The position numbers and the translations under genes are program-made. A stretch of DNA of 64,000 nt, taken from assembly GCA_948467395.1 (NCBI GenBank), contig CAOKDX010000002.1:124001-188000 (forward strand). Reading direction: 5' to 3'. The stretch is from an uncultured Clostridia bacterium. Lineage in GTDB: Bacteria; Bacillota; Clostridia; Lachnospirales; Lachnospiraceae. The stretch's first letter is position 1, and every line of letters begins with the position of its first letter. Positions 1-8,517 of the stretch are shown piece after piece. The notes under the pieces were generated by a model that was given only the letters and a program-made list of their open reading frames with translations, ran no database searches and was not told where the DNA came from.

Positions 1-195
1 ACTCTCCGCATCGTGCAGGGTATCCTCCATGGACTCTCCGCTTACCACCGTTCTCTGGATCACATATTTAGGAACCACATATACGCAGATCACGATCAGT
101 GCGACATAAATCAGTCCCTCTATGACATATTTTAACCGGGAAGATTTCCTAACCTCAGACGGCCGTTCCACCTCATTGATTTCTCCATTTTCCAT
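1..195 (-). CDS. lepB: Signal peptidase I, N-terminal part (cut by window edge)
   Basis: Only the first 65 codons are inside the window; the gene runs off the left end. Translation gives a short charged cytosolic N-terminus, one membrane segment (about residues 25-45) and then the family S26 motif SGESMEDTL, where Ser55 is the expected catalytic nucleophile that cleaves signal peptides on the outer membrane face. The ATG at 195 follows the gmk stop codon by 3 bases, and its ribosome-binding site (AAGGAGGG) lies inside the end of gmk, so the two are probably translationally coupled as the last genes of yicC-remA-gmk-lepB. This is one of three signal-peptidase-I-like genes in the window. The catalytic lysine lies outside the window and cannot be checked. 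Confidence 0.85.
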   Translation of the reverse strand, partial: MENGEINEVERPSEVRKSSRLKYVIEGLIYVALIVICVYVVPKYVIQRTVVSGESMEDTLHDAES

Positions 196-198
196 AAA

Positions 199-828
199 TC
201 AGTTTCCCTCCTTAAATTGTGCAAGATCCTTTGTCATGGACGAGATCCATTCTTTCAGATATGGCACTTTATAGTGCTCGTTGGCAATGATGGAATGAAC
301 CTGTGCCACAGCGTCGTCCAGCTTATCGTTGACTACCAGATAATCATAATATTTCATATAATCTGCCTCTTCTTCCGCATGGTCAAGGCGTTTTCTGATC
401 TCTGACTCATCCTCCGTCCCGCGTCCATAAAGACGTTTCTTTAGTTCCTCTGCAGAGGGTGGTGTCACAAAAATAAGAAGCGCCTCTGGAAATTGTTTCT
501 TTACAAGCAGTCCTCCCTGCATCTCGATTTCCAGAATCACATCCTTCCCCTCGGCGAGCTGCTGTTCTACCGCCTTCTTCGGCGTACCGTAATAATTACC
601 CACATACTCAGCCCATTCAATGAGTTCGTGGTCTGCGATCATCTGCTCAAATTCTTCCCTGGTATGGAAAAAATATTCTCTTCCGTCTACTTCTCCCTCC
701 CGGGGTTTCCGTGTCGTCGCCGATATAGAAAGAAAAAATGGATATTTATGTACCAGCTCTTTCATGATCGTACCCTTTCCGGCACCAGAGAATCCGGATA
801 TTACGGTTAAAATACCTGTGCGCCCCAT
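199..828 (-). CDS. gmk: Guanylate kinase
   Basis: Phosphorylates GMP to GDP with ATP in the cytosol, feeding the GTP and (p)ppGpp pools. The 209-residue product has the P-loop GFSGAGKGT near residue 10, the GMP-binding region TTRKPREGEVDGREYFF and the EIEMQGG segment; its length is normal. I chose the ATG at 828, seven codons inside the longest frame, because AAAGGAG sits 8 bases upstream and the protein then begins MGRTGILTVISG as in other Gmk proteins. It follows remA by 4 bases and is followed by lepB after 3 bases. The order yicC-remA-gmk is conserved in Firmicutes. Confidence 0.96.
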   Translation of the reverse strand: MGRTGILTVISGFSGAGKGTIMKELVHKYPFFLSISATTRKPREGEVDGREYFFHTREEFEQMIADHELIEWAEYVGNYYGTPKKAVEQQLAEGKDVILEIEMQGGLLVKKQFPEALLIFVTPPSAEELKKRLYGRGTEDESEIRKRLDHAEEEADYMKYYDYLVVNDKLDDAVAQVHSIIANEHYKVPYLKEWISSMTKDLAQFKEGN

Positions 829-832
829 ATTC

Positions 833-1081
833 TTATCTCCTTTCCTCATCTGTATTCATTCGTGCCACAATCGTTTCCGGCAAAAGAGACGACAGTACGA
901 TCATATGATTTTCCATAACCAGTACTGCCTTTGTTTTTCTTCCACAGGTGCCGTCAATGGCATTGCCGGTGTCCTTTGCATTCTGTATCATTCTCTTAAC
1001 TGGCGCTGCGTCCGGGCTGACGATACTATATACCCGCTCACTATTCACGACATTTCCAAAACCTATATTAACAAAATTCAT
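833..1081 (-). CDS. remA: RemA-family regulator (DUF370)
   Basis: An 82-residue protein beginning MNFVNIGFGNVVNSERV, a strong match to the DUF370/RemA family. In Bacillus subtilis RemA is a DNA-binding protein needed for biofilm matrix gene expression and osmoprotection; its role in this organism is inferred only. The length (about 80-90 residues) and the position between yicC and gmk are as in other Firmicutes. The start at 1081 lies about 20 bases after the yicC stop with a purine-rich site (AGAGGGGCAGG) upstream. No helix-turn-helix is visible, as expected for this family. Confidence 0.92.
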   Translation of the reverse strand: MNFVNIGFGNVVNSERVYSIVSPDAAPVKRMIQNAKDTGNAIDGTCGRKTKAVLVMENHMIVLSSLLPETIVARMNTDEERR

Positions 1082-1101
1082 ACATACCCTGCCCCTCTGT
1101 C

Positions 1102-1980
1102 CTATTCAATATTCTGGATCTGTTCCCGAATTTTCTCTATCTCAGTCTTTAATTCTATCCCATAATTGGAGACGATGGTATCATTCGCCTTGGAAAGGAT
1201 CGTATTCGCCTCCCGGTTCATCTCCTGGGTAAGGAAATCCAGCTTTCGTCCTATGGCACCCTCTTCCCCTAATGTCTCTTTCATATGTATAATATGGGTG
1301 CGGAGACGAACCAGCTCCTCATCCACACAGATCTTATCGGCAAATACAACCAGCTCTGCAGCAAGGACTCCCTCGTCAATCTGCGTGTCGCCGAGAAGCT
1401 CTGACACTTTATCCTGTATTCGCTGGCGGTACTCCTGAATGATCTGGGGAGAGCGCTCAGCCACAGCCTCTACCAGCTCCTGAATCCGGACGAATTTCAC
1501 CATAAGATCTTCTCTGAGCCGGCTGCCTTCCGTGCGGCGGCTCAATATAAACTTCTCTCCAGCCTGCGCCATGGCTTCTGTGATCAGCCGGCTTACCGTC
1601 TCTTCGTCTGGACCCGAATCCTCCATGGTAAAAACATCCGGAAAACGGGATATGTCATAGGCGACGGTGGTATTTTCCAGCTTAAGATCTCTGGAAAGCT
1701 GGCGGATTCCTGTAAGATATGCCTCTGCAACCTCTTTATTATAAGTAATGGCGGCACTTTTTCCTTTGATGTCAGAAAAGGCGACAAAGATATCAATCTT
1801 GCCCCGCCCGGCAAACTTCTTTACCTGACTGCGGATCTCGGTTTCATAGAAATTCAGCTTACGCGGAAGCCTCACATTGACATCCAGATAACGATGATTC
1901 ACGGACTTCATTTCAATCTCTATCTTATAATTTTCATCCGACGCTTCTCCCCGGCCAAAGCCGGTCATACTCTGAATCAT
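1102..1980 (-). CDS. yicC: YicC/YloC family endoribonuclease
   Basis: A 292-residue protein starting MIQSMTGFGRG, the hallmark of the YicC/YloC family, with the conserved C-terminal stretch of DUF1732 (KLDFLTQEMNREANT). Family members from E. coli and B. subtilis have been described as endoribonucleases; the substrates here are unknown. The ATG at 1980 was chosen over a start 21 codons upstream because AAAGGGGA lies about 8 bases before it and the family N-terminus begins there. It is the first gene of yicC-remA-gmk-lepB and is preceded by a near-consensus promoter at 2015-2043. Confidence 0.93.
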   Translation of the reverse strand: MIQSMTGFGRGEASDENYKIEIEMKSVNHRYLDVNVRLPRKLNFYETEIRSQVKKFAGRGKIDIFVAFSDIKGKSAAITYNKEVAEAYLTGIRQLSRDLKLENTTVAYDISRFPDVFTMEDSGPDEETVSRLITEAMAQAGEKFILSRRTEGSRLREDLMVKFVRIQELVEAVAERSPQIIQEYRQRIQDKVSELLGDTQIDEGVLAAELVVFADKICVDEELVRLRTHIIHMKETLGEEGAIGRKLDFLTQEMNREANTILSKANDTIVSNYGIELKTEIEKIREQIQNIE

Positions 1981-2014
1981 ATCCGATTCCCCTTTCATGA
2001 CCATATACTTTTTT

Positions 2015-2043
2015 ATTATAGAGCAAAGAGGGAAGGAAGTCAA
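2015..2043 (-). promoter_or_regulatory. Sigma-A promoter for yicC-remA-gmk-lepB
   Basis: Reading the minus strand, TTGACT (2038-2043) is separated by exactly 17 bases from TATAAT (2015-2020). This matches the vegetative sigma-A consensus at 11 of 12 positions and lies 35 bases upstream of the yicC start codon. Confidence 0.85.
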
Positions 2044-2070
2044 GAATTGCCAGTTTTTTTCCTAAGAGTC

Positions 2071-2099
2071 TTTCCTTGCGGCGGTTCTTATTGTATAAT
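2071..2099 (+). promoter_or_regulatory. Probable promoter for rqcH
   Basis: TATAAT at 2094-2099 is a perfect -10 box, 35 bases before the rqcH start. The -35 at 17-base spacing (TTTCCT, 2071-2076) is weak, so the call rests on the -10. It is divergent from the yicC promoter. Confidence 0.55.
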
Positions 2100-2133
2100 A
2101 CAGTTTATCAGAACACAGGAAAGGATGAATTAT

Positions 2134-3918
2134 ATGGCTTTTGACGGCATTACAGTAGCTGCCCTTGTCAAGGAACTAAATGAACTTCTGCAGGGCGGAC
2201 ATATACAGAAAATAGCGCAGCCGGAGCCAGACGAGCTGCTGCTTACTGTTAAAAATAACCGGACAAATTATCGTCTGCAGATCTCTGCCAGTGCTTCCCT
2301 CCCCCTGGTATACCTTACCGAAAACCCGAAACCGTCTCCTCTGACGGCTCCTAATTTCTGCATGCTTCTCCGCAAGCATCTGAATGGCGCCCGGATTCTG
2401 TCTATCCGCCAGGCGGGACTGGAACGTGTGATCCGGATCTGTCTGGAGAATTTAAATGAACTCGGGGATGTGGTGCAGCGCAGTCTGATGGTGGAGATTA
2501 TGGGAAAGCACAGCAACATTATCTTTGTAGATGACCAGAACATCATTGTAGACAGCATTAAGCATATAAACGGGCTGGTGAGCTCTGTACGGGAAGTTCT
2601 TCCGGGAAGGCAGTATTTTATTCCCAATACACAGAATAAGACAGATCCCTTTGCAGTAACTACAGATACATGGAACAAGGAACTGTTTGTAAAGCCATGC
2701 TCCATAGCGAAAGCAATCTACGGCTCCATTACCGGCTTCAGTTCCGCCATGGCTCACGAGCTCGCCTTCCGCAGCCATCTGGATGGGGATGCCCCCATGG
2801 CTTCCCTGAACGGCAACGAACGCTCTGCCCTTATTACGTCATTCCGGGAACTGATCCACGAGATCCGGGAGCAGCATTATACACCATGCATCTATCTGAA
2901 CGGCCCGGTGCCGGCGGAATTCAGCGCGGTTCCTCTGAGTATGTATGACTCCCTGACCTGCCGGAAGGCGGCCACCATATCACAGATGATAGAATCCTTC
3001 TACGGGAAAAAGGATACGATTACAAGGATCCGGCAGAAATCTGCCGATCTGCGGAAAAGCGTTACGACACTGCTGGAGCGCAGTGTCAAGAAAATGGAGC
3101 TGCAGCGCAGGCAGCTGAAGGACACGGAAAAAAAAGAGCGATACCGAGTATACGGCGAGCTGCTGAACACATACGGATATCAGCTGGCACCGGAGGATAA
3201 AGTCCTCATCTGTACGAACTACTACGATGGGGAAGAGATTTCCATTCCGGTAGACCCGCAGCTCTCGGCATCGGAAAATGCCAATAAATATTTTAACCGG
3301 TATAATAAGATGAAACGAACCTTTGAGGCCGTTTCCGACCAGATAAAAGAAAATCAGGAAATGATCGATCATCTTGAATCCATCCTGACTGAACTGGATA
3401 TTGCCCGCAGGGAAGAGGATCTGCATTATATCCGTCAGGAGCTCTCAGACTGTGGATATACGAAAAAACAGTCTGTGGGCAAAGGCAAAAAGCGCCGTAT
3501 GCCGAAAAGCCGCCCCCTTCATTTTATCTCCTCCGACGGATACGATATCTATGTAGGAAAAAATAACTATCAGAACGATGAGCTGACATTTAAGGTGGCT
3601 GCCGGAAACGACTGGTGGTTTCACGCAAAACAGATGCCCGGTTCCCATGTTATCGTAAAATGCAACGGAGAAGAGCCTCCTGTCCGGACATTTGAAGAAG
3701 CAGGAAGCCTTGCCGCCTATTTTTCCAAAGGTAAAGGAGCGGAAAAGCTGGAGATTGATTATACCCAGAAGAAAAATATTAAAAAACCCAATGGAAGCAA
3801 GCCCGGATTTGTTGTTTATTATACCAACTACTCCCTGATGGCCTCTTCCCAAATAGAGGGGATTCGCTGTGTGGACGAGGAAGATGCTGTTTTTCTGGAA
3901 AGGAGTTTTCTGTCATGA
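2134..3918 (+). CDS. rqcH: Rqc2 homologue RqcH (NFACT family, formerly FbpA)
   Basis: A 594-residue NFACT protein. In B. subtilis RqcH binds obstructed 50S subunits carrying stalled peptidyl-tRNA and directs addition of C-terminal alanine tails that mark the nascent chain for degradation. Visible here are the NFACT-N domain (about residues 1-200, beginning MAFDGITVAALVKEL), a lysine- and glutamate-rich coiled-coil middle (about 270-450) and the C-terminal NFACT-R domain (about 475-590) with GNDWWFHAKQMPGSHV. The start at 2134 was chosen because AGGAAAGG ends 9 bases upstream; an ATG three codons earlier is too close to that site. Its stop overlaps the next gene's start (ATGA), implying coupled translation. 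Older databases call this family fibronectin-binding protein. Confidence 0.94.
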   Translation: MAFDGITVAALVKELNELLQGGHIQKIAQPEPDELLLTVKNNRTNYRLQISASASLPLVYLTENPKPSPLTAPNFCMLLRKHLNGARILSIRQAGLERVIRICLENLNELGDVVQRSLMVEIMGKHSNIIFVDDQNIIVDSIKHINGLVSSVREVLPGRQYFIPNTQNKTDPFAVTTDTWNKELFVKPCSIAKAIYGSITGFSSAMAHELAFRSHLDGDAPMASLNGNERSALITSFRELIHEIREQHYTPCIYLNGPVPAEFSAVPLSMYDSLTCRKAATISQMIESFYGKKDTITRIRQKSADLRKSVTTLLERSVKKMELQRRQLKDTEKKERYRVYGELLNTYGYQLAPEDKVLICTNYYDGEEISIPVDPQLSASENANKYFNRYNKMKRTFEAVSDQIKENQEMIDHLESILTELDIARREEDLHYIRQELSDCGYTKKQSVGKGKKRRMPKSRPLHFISSDGYDIYVGKNNYQNDELTFKVAAGNDWWFHAKQMPGSHVIVKCNGEEPPVRTFEEAGSLAAYFSKGKGAEKLEIDYTQKKNIKKPNGSKPGFVVYYTNYSLMASSQIEGIRCVDEEDAVFLERSFLS

Positions 3919-4748
3919 TCCGATACGATACCCATATCCACTCCGTCTATTCCTCAGACAGCGGCACCCCTGTGCAGGCCCAGCTTGACGCGGCCGTATT
4001 CCTGGGGCTGTCCGGGCTCTGTATCACAGACCATATGGATTATAGCTTTCCACGGGATCAGTTTGACAGTGTGCTTCCGGAGGGTCAGAATCCCTTTGAG
4101 TTCGATATTCAGTTATATGAAAAGGAGTTGTCCGGGCTCAGGAAAAAATATACAAATCTTGAGATACTCACTGGCGTAGAATGCGGGCTGCAGACCCGCC
4201 CGGATGTTTTGAAAAAAAACAGAGAATTATCCGCCGACCCGGATCTGGACTATATCATCGGCTCTCTTCATCTGACGGGCCGGCAGGATCCCTATTATCC
4301 GAAGTTCTGGCAAAACCGGGATCCGGCAGTATGTATCCGGCAGTATCTGGAGGAGCTCTATGACAATCTTTGTGCCTTTACCGGTTTTGATTCTCTGGGA
4401 CATCTGGATTATATTGTCCGCTATGCCCCGGATTCGTTTCAGTATGATCCGGCACAATACCGGGATGTCACAGAGGAGATTCTGCGGCGCCTCATACGCT
4501 GTGATATTGCCCTGGAAATCAATACATCCGGTTACCGGAAAGGCCCGTATCCCAATCCCCACCCCGCCATCCTGTCTTGGTACCGGGAACTCGGCGGCGA
4601 GATGGTCACCGTCGGTTCCGACGCACATACCCCGGAATTGATGGCCTCCCGGTTTGAAGGGATCTCCGCCCTGTTAAAAAGAACCGGCCTGCACCAGTAT
4701 GTTACCTTTCACCAACGCAGACCCCGGTTCCATTCTCTGGACAGCTAA
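3915..4748 (+). CDS. PHP-family phosphatase, probable histidinol-phosphatase
   Basis: A 277-residue polymerase-and-histidinol-phosphatase (PHP) domain protein of the HisJ/HisK type. Metal-binding motifs run in order: THIHS (residues 6-10), TDHMDY, GVECG, GSLHL and GSDAHTPE near the C-terminus. This subfamily hydrolyses L-histidinol phosphate to histidinol, the step before HisD, and hisD, hisG and hisZ are present at 20.7-23.9 kb. However, a second HisJ-like PHP gene lies at 44555-45313, so which one serves histidine synthesis is uncertain. Its start overlaps the rqcH stop by 4 bases. Its stop overlaps the stop of the convergent cysteine desulfurase gene. Confidence 0.85.
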   Translation: MIRYDTHIHSVYSSDSGTPVQAQLDAAVFLGLSGLCITDHMDYSFPRDQFDSVLPEGQNPFEFDIQLYEKELSGLRKKYTNLEILTGVECGLQTRPDVLKKNRELSADPDLDYIIGSLHLTGRQDPYYPKFWQNRDPAVCIRQYLEELYDNLCAFTGFDSLGHLDYIVRYAPDSFQYDPAQYRDVTEEILRRLIRCDIALEINTSGYRKGPYPNPHPAILSWYRELGGEMVTVGSDAHTPELMASRFEGISALLKRTGLHQYVTFHQRRPRFHSLDS

Positions 4749-5932
4749 CGTCTCCGATTTAATTTCATAAATGTGATAAAAGAAGAATTCATCCTCCGGG
4801 ACTGTTGAAGAACTTTTTTCAATGTCTCCACCGTGTAATCAATCTCCTCCCTGGTGGTGCTCTCACTCAGTGTAAACCGCAGTGCTCCCCGTGCCGTATC
4901 CGGATCTAAGTGGATGGCCCTGAGAACATGGGAGGAAGCCGCCTGCCCTGATGTACATGCGGATCCCCCAGAGCAGCAGATGCCTTCCATATCCAGAAGG
5001 ACTACCAGCGTTTCACCTTCAGCAAAGGAAAAACAGAAGTTGACATTATTGGCAAGCCGTTGTTTTCTCGGTCCGTTCAGATGACAGAAGGGAATCTCCT
5101 TCTCAATACGGGAAATCATGTAATCCCGCAGCAGGACTTCTTTCTGTATCCGGTCCTTCATTGTTTGTGCAGCAATCTCAGCAGCTCTCCCCATACCAAT
5201 GATAGAAGCAACATTCTCCGTGCCGGCCCGGCGGCCCTTCTCCTGTTTTCCTCCATGCAGAAAAGACGGCAGATCGATTCCCTCCCGGACATAAAGAAAG
5301 CCAATGCCCTTCGGCCCGTGGAACTTATGGCTGCTGGCACTGAGAAGATCAACATGCCAGGTCTCCGGCCGCACGGGCATTTGTCCAAATGCCTGTACCG
5401 CGTCTGTGTGAAATAACGCCGGATGATCCTTCAGCAGTGCTCCCAGCTCTGCCATGGGCTGTACTGTCCCGATCTCATTGTTGGCTGTCATAACAGAGAC
5501 GAGGATTGTATCCGGACGAAGTGCATTCATCAGGGTTTCCTTTTTCACAAATCCCTGTTCATCCACATCCAGATAAGTAACTTCAAAACCACGCTTTTCC
5601 AGATATTCGCATGTGTGGAGTATGGCATGATGCTCAATCCTGCTTGTGATCAGATGCTTTCCCAGATGGGAACGGCTTTCCGCCGTGGCGATCAGGGCCC
5701 AGTTATCACTTTCCGTACCACCGGAAGTAAAAAATATACAAGAAGGGTCACAGGATAACACTTTAGCAATCTGCTGTCTTGCTTTTGTCAGGGCCTCTTT
5801 ATTTTCTGCTCCCATATCGTATACGCTGGAAGGATTTCCATAAGAATCCTTGAGAAAGGGAAGCATACAGGCGAGTACGTCATCGGATATTCTTGTAGTA
5901 GCAGCATTATCCAGATATATCGTTTGGTCCAT
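4745..5932 (-). CDS. Cysteine desulfurase (NifS/IscS-like)
   Basis: A 395-residue class V aminotransferase-fold enzyme that removes sulfur from cysteine as an enzyme-bound persulfide for Fe-S clusters or tRNA thiolation. The N-terminus DQTIYLDNAATT is typical. SASSHKFHGPKGIGF holds the PLP lysine, and GICCSGGSACTSG is the loop with the persulfide-forming cysteine. The ATG at 5932 was chosen for the AAAGGAG site about 8 bases upstream. No iscU or thiI partner is adjacent, so the acceptor is not evident. The C-terminal tail (about 20 residues, basic) extends past the usual end. It converges on the PHP gene with overlapping stop codons and no room for a terminator between them. Confidence 0.92.
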   Translation of the reverse strand: MDQTIYLDNAATTRISDDVLACMLPFLKDSYGNPSSVYDMGAENKEALTKARQQIAKVLSCDPSCIFFTSGGTESDNWALIATAESRSHLGKHLITSRIEHHAILHTCEYLEKRGFEVTYLDVDEQGFVKKETLMNALRPDTILVSVMTANNEIGTVQPMAELGALLKDHPALFHTDAVQAFGQMPVRPETWHVDLLSASSHKFHGPKGIGFLYVREGIDLPSFLHGGKQEKGRRAGTENVASIIGMGRAAEIAAQTMKDRIQKEVLLRDYMISRIEKEIPFCHLNGPRKQRLANNVNFCFSFAEGETLVVLLDMEGICCSGGSACTSGQAASSHVLRAIHLDPDTARGALRFTLSESTTREEIDYTVETLKKVLQQSRRMNSSFITFMKLNRRR

Positions 5933-6002
5933 GGAAAAACTCCTTTCCATAACCCAACGGCACAGATATACGCCGCTGGGCTAGTTACGGTGCTATAAAG
6001 TG

Positions 6003-6024
6003 AGCCCGGCAGGATTGCCGGGCT
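6003..6024 (-). terminator. Hairpin, probable terminator after the 6072-8399 gene
   Basis: A perfect 9-bp stem AGCCCGGCA (6003-6011) / TGCCGGGCT (6016-6024) with a GGAT loop lies 48 bases after the stop of the minus-strand membrane protein gene. The uridine tract on the minus strand is poor (CACTTTAT), so termination may be incomplete and read into the cysteine desulfurase gene. Confidence 0.6.
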
Positions 6025-6071
6025 TATTTGTATCCTATACTTTATTTTATTCGGTTCCCACAGGAAAGTGA

Positions 6072-8399
6072 TTACCCAATGGTTAATTTATGATAAGAAC
6101 GCTGGTTCATTCCATTTTTTTTCACAATCTCTTCACTGTGGATCTGGGGTGCCACATCAGGATCCGGTTCAGCCACTGCCTCCTGAATGTCCTCCAGAGA
6201 ATAGGCAAAGGAGTATTGTGTGGCAGAGGTCTCGTCCTCTGGCATATCTGTCGTCGTCTCCAGACGGGGAGCCGGTCCCTCATTAACGTCCCGCCACTTT
6301 TTCTCAAGATCATTGATGGTGGGAACCTTATCATATTCACTGATGCTGCCCTCCACATCCTGCAGCGGCTGCGATATGGGTTCTATCTCAAAATCAAATT
6401 CTGGCTTCACGTATTTCGGCAGCGGCTGGTGCGGCTCAAAATCAAGCTCCACTGCCGGTTTCGCTTCATGCAGCTCATTTTCAGAATCATCCCTCTCAAT
6501 AATATCAGCGATATCCTCCCTGGCAGATTCATTCATCCGCCGGATATTATCCGATATGTCCAGACGATTTAAGAAAGTATTCAACTGGGCATCCGCATCG
6601 TTGTCAATATCAGAAAATCCTTCCAGCGTATGAGAGGCATCCGCCATATTAAGGTCGGAGCTGAGATGATCCTCTGAGAGAAATGCCGGCTCCTCCTCTG
6701 GCGACAGCTCTGGTTCCTCTGATACCAGTTGAAGAGTATCTTCTGTTTCGTCCGCATTGGTCAACTCCGGTATCAAGGCATCCAGCGTCTGTGTCTCTGG
6801 CTCCGGAATCTGATCGGTCTCCATATCCTGTCCCGTTTCTGTTTCCGGCTCCGAAGATTCCTCCGGCTCCGCATATTGCTGTGGTTCGGTATACGTCTGT
6901 ATTTCAGGCGGCTCTGCCGCCTCCTTTATATATTTTTCGGATGCGGTCCATTCCGGGATATCAGACACAGCCTGATCCGGCGTCTCAGGTATGGCTGTCT
7001 CTGGCAATGGGTTTTCTGGCGTAGTTTTGTCCAGCGTTTTCTTCATCTTCTCTCTCTTTTCCTTTTTTGCCTTCTGCCGCTTCTTCTCCTTCTCCTGGGC
7101 AGTTTCCGGCTGCACTGCCACGATGGGGGCCGATGCCGGTTCAGGCACTGTTACCGGTTCCGTTTCCTGTGTGGATACCGGTTTTGCCGGCGGCAGCTCT
7201 GGAAGTACAGCTTGCCCTATATCAATGGCCGGTTGTTTCTCTGCCTCGTCCGCAACTGATTCACTTTCCGCCTGTCCTCCCACTGCCAGCACGGAGGTCT
7301 CCTGGACTAATGTGTTGTAAATGCCATAGGAAGAAAAGATGGGAAGGAAAAAGAACATATAGTCAAATTCATCTGCGCTGCCAAGAAAGAGCAGATGATA
7401 ACACAGCATTCCCAAATAGGCAAAACAGAGCGGGCCGATGGAGGAGGATTTCTTCCGAATAGCATAAAACCCGGCAAGTCCCGCAAAAAAGAACAGGAGG
7501 GATGGAAATACATCCGTTTTGGATGTAAGATATAAAAAATCACTGGTTCGCAGGTATTTCTTCAGCAGATAACCTGCGAGCTCTCCATGAGATGCCCCCA
7601 TCTGCTGAATCTTTATATCGAGTTCAAAGGGGATATGGATACTTAAATCCGGCATAAACAGCCAGACTCCTGTCAGAATCACAAACGCACCGGACAGCAG
7701 CAGAAAGGCGGTAAATGGTCCGCTGGTGACAATTCGTTCGGATTTCTGTGTCTTTCCGAAAAGAAGGGAGAGAACACAGCCGGCAAGGAGCAGGATCACA
7801 AGCGGGTTCAGCACAGACGCCAGGGCAAAGAGTACTGCCAGCATCAGATACGAAATAATAATTAGAAACGGCTGTTCGATATAGAGATACATTACTTTCT
7901 TCGTAATAAGCAGAAATGCAAAATAGGGAACTAAAAAGCAAATAATATCCAGTGCATGGGTGATCTCATATCCGGCAGTTGAGAAATAGAAAAAAAGAAA
8001 AAAACCGGTTCCTACAGCCAAAATGCCGCAGAGCCGCCCTCCCTGCAGCCTTGCACAGCCGTACAAAAGAGCCAGAAGCACAACGATCAGAAAATTATTC
8101 TGAATCCCGGCATCCTGTTTCAATATAAAGGTAAAACCAAGAAGTGACAGAACAATACACGCCTCAACAATCTGAAAGAGTGGTTTTTCAATTTGAAACA
8201 GCTGTACTTTATTTTTTTCCTTGAGAAGGAATGCGGCAATGAGATAAATAATAATTCCGATAATAATGATACAGGCAATGACATTCCGGTCACTGCTGGA
8301 GGAAATCGCAAGAAACATAACCTCGACGAATCCAATTCCAAGTAATATCATAAAAACAAACGAATATATGACGGTAAGTATATTTCTTTTCAATAACAC
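6072..8399 (-). CDS. Large polytopic membrane protein with long acidic C-terminal tail, function unknown
   Basis: A 775-residue protein I do not recognise. Roughly the first 375 residues are a chain of hydrophobic segments (ten or more) separated by short loops, including repeated KK/KE junctions. The remaining roughly 390 residues are low-complexity and strongly acidic, rich in Pro, Glu and Thr with many PETE-like repeats, and end in a basic stretch (VKKNGMNQRSYHKLTIG). A short ordered-looking patch (RLDISDNIRRMNESAREDIADIIERD) sits within the tail. The GTG start at 8399 is supported by AAAGGGGAG 7 bases upstream. It is divergent from the SpoVB-like gene. The architecture suggests a membrane scaffold whose cytosolic tail recruits partners, but this is speculation. 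Confidence 0.8.
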   Translation of the reverse strand: MLLKRNILTVIYSFVFMILLGIGFVEVMFLAISSSSDRNVIACIIIIGIIIYLIAAFLLKEKNKVQLFQIEKPLFQIVEACIVLSLLGFTFILKQDAGIQNNFLIVVLLALLYGCARLQGGRLCGILAVGTGFFLFFYFSTAGYEITHALDIICFLVPYFAFLLITKKVMYLYIEQPFLIIISYLMLAVLFALASVLNPLVILLLAGCVLSLLFGKTQKSERIVTSGPFTAFLLLSGAFVILTGVWLFMPDLSIHIPFELDIKIQQMGASHGELAGYLLKKYLRTSDFLYLTSKTDVFPSLLFFFAGLAGFYAIRKKSSSIGPLCFAYLGMLCYHLLFLGSADEFDYMFFFLPIFSSYGIYNTLVQETSVLAVGGQAESESVADEAEKQPAIDIGQAVLPELPPAKPVSTQETEPVTVPEPASAPIVAVQPETAQEKEKKRQKAKKEKREKMKKTLDKTTPENPLPETAIPETPDQAVSDIPEWTASEKYIKEAAEPPEIQTYTEPQQYAEPEESSEPETETGQDMETDQIPEPETQTLDALIPELTNADETEDTLQLVSEEPELSPEEEPAFLSEDHLSSDLNMADASHTLEGFSDIDNDADAQLNTFLNRLDISDNIRRMNESAREDIADIIERDDSENELHEAKPAVELDFEPHQPLPKYVKPEFDFEIEPISQPLQDVEGSISEYDKVPTINDLEKKWRDVNEGPAPRLETTTDMPEDETSATQYSFAYSLEDIQEAVAEPDPDVAPQIHSEEIVKKNGMNQRSYHKLTIG

Positions 8400-8462
8400 G
8401 ATATTCTCCCCTTTGCATTATATTTAACAAATACATCATACTATAATTTAATGACAAAAACA

Positions 8463-8491
8463 ACATTTTTTGCAACGGCGCTACATACATT
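8463..8491 (+). promoter_or_regulatory. Possible sigma-E-type promoter before the SpoVB-like gene
   Basis: CATACATT at 8484-8491 fits the mother-cell sigma-E -10 consensus (CATACAHT) at every position. ACATTTT at 8463-8469, 14 bases upstream, fits the -35 (KMATATT) at five of seven. The expected transcript start is about 20 bases before the TTG start of the downstream gene. A competing sigma-A reading (TTGCAA 8470-8475, TATAAA 8493-8498, spacing 17) overlaps it. Confidence 0.45.
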
Positions 8492-8517
8492 ATATAAAAA
8501 CCCGGAGCTGCAGCGCA

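Noticed and set aside
2094-2099. Second -10 box as part of a regulated divergent promoter with an operator
   Set aside because: No inverted or direct repeat of note lies between the yicC and rqcH starts.
5953-5980. Inverted repeat upstream of the cysteine desulfurase as a riboswitch
   Set aside because: Only a 9-bp imperfect stem; too little structure for any known riboswitch class.
6683-7462. Several overlapping plus-strand frames opposite the acidic tail of the 775-residue protein
   Set aside because: Low-complexity complement of Glu/Pro codons; no independent evidence of coding.
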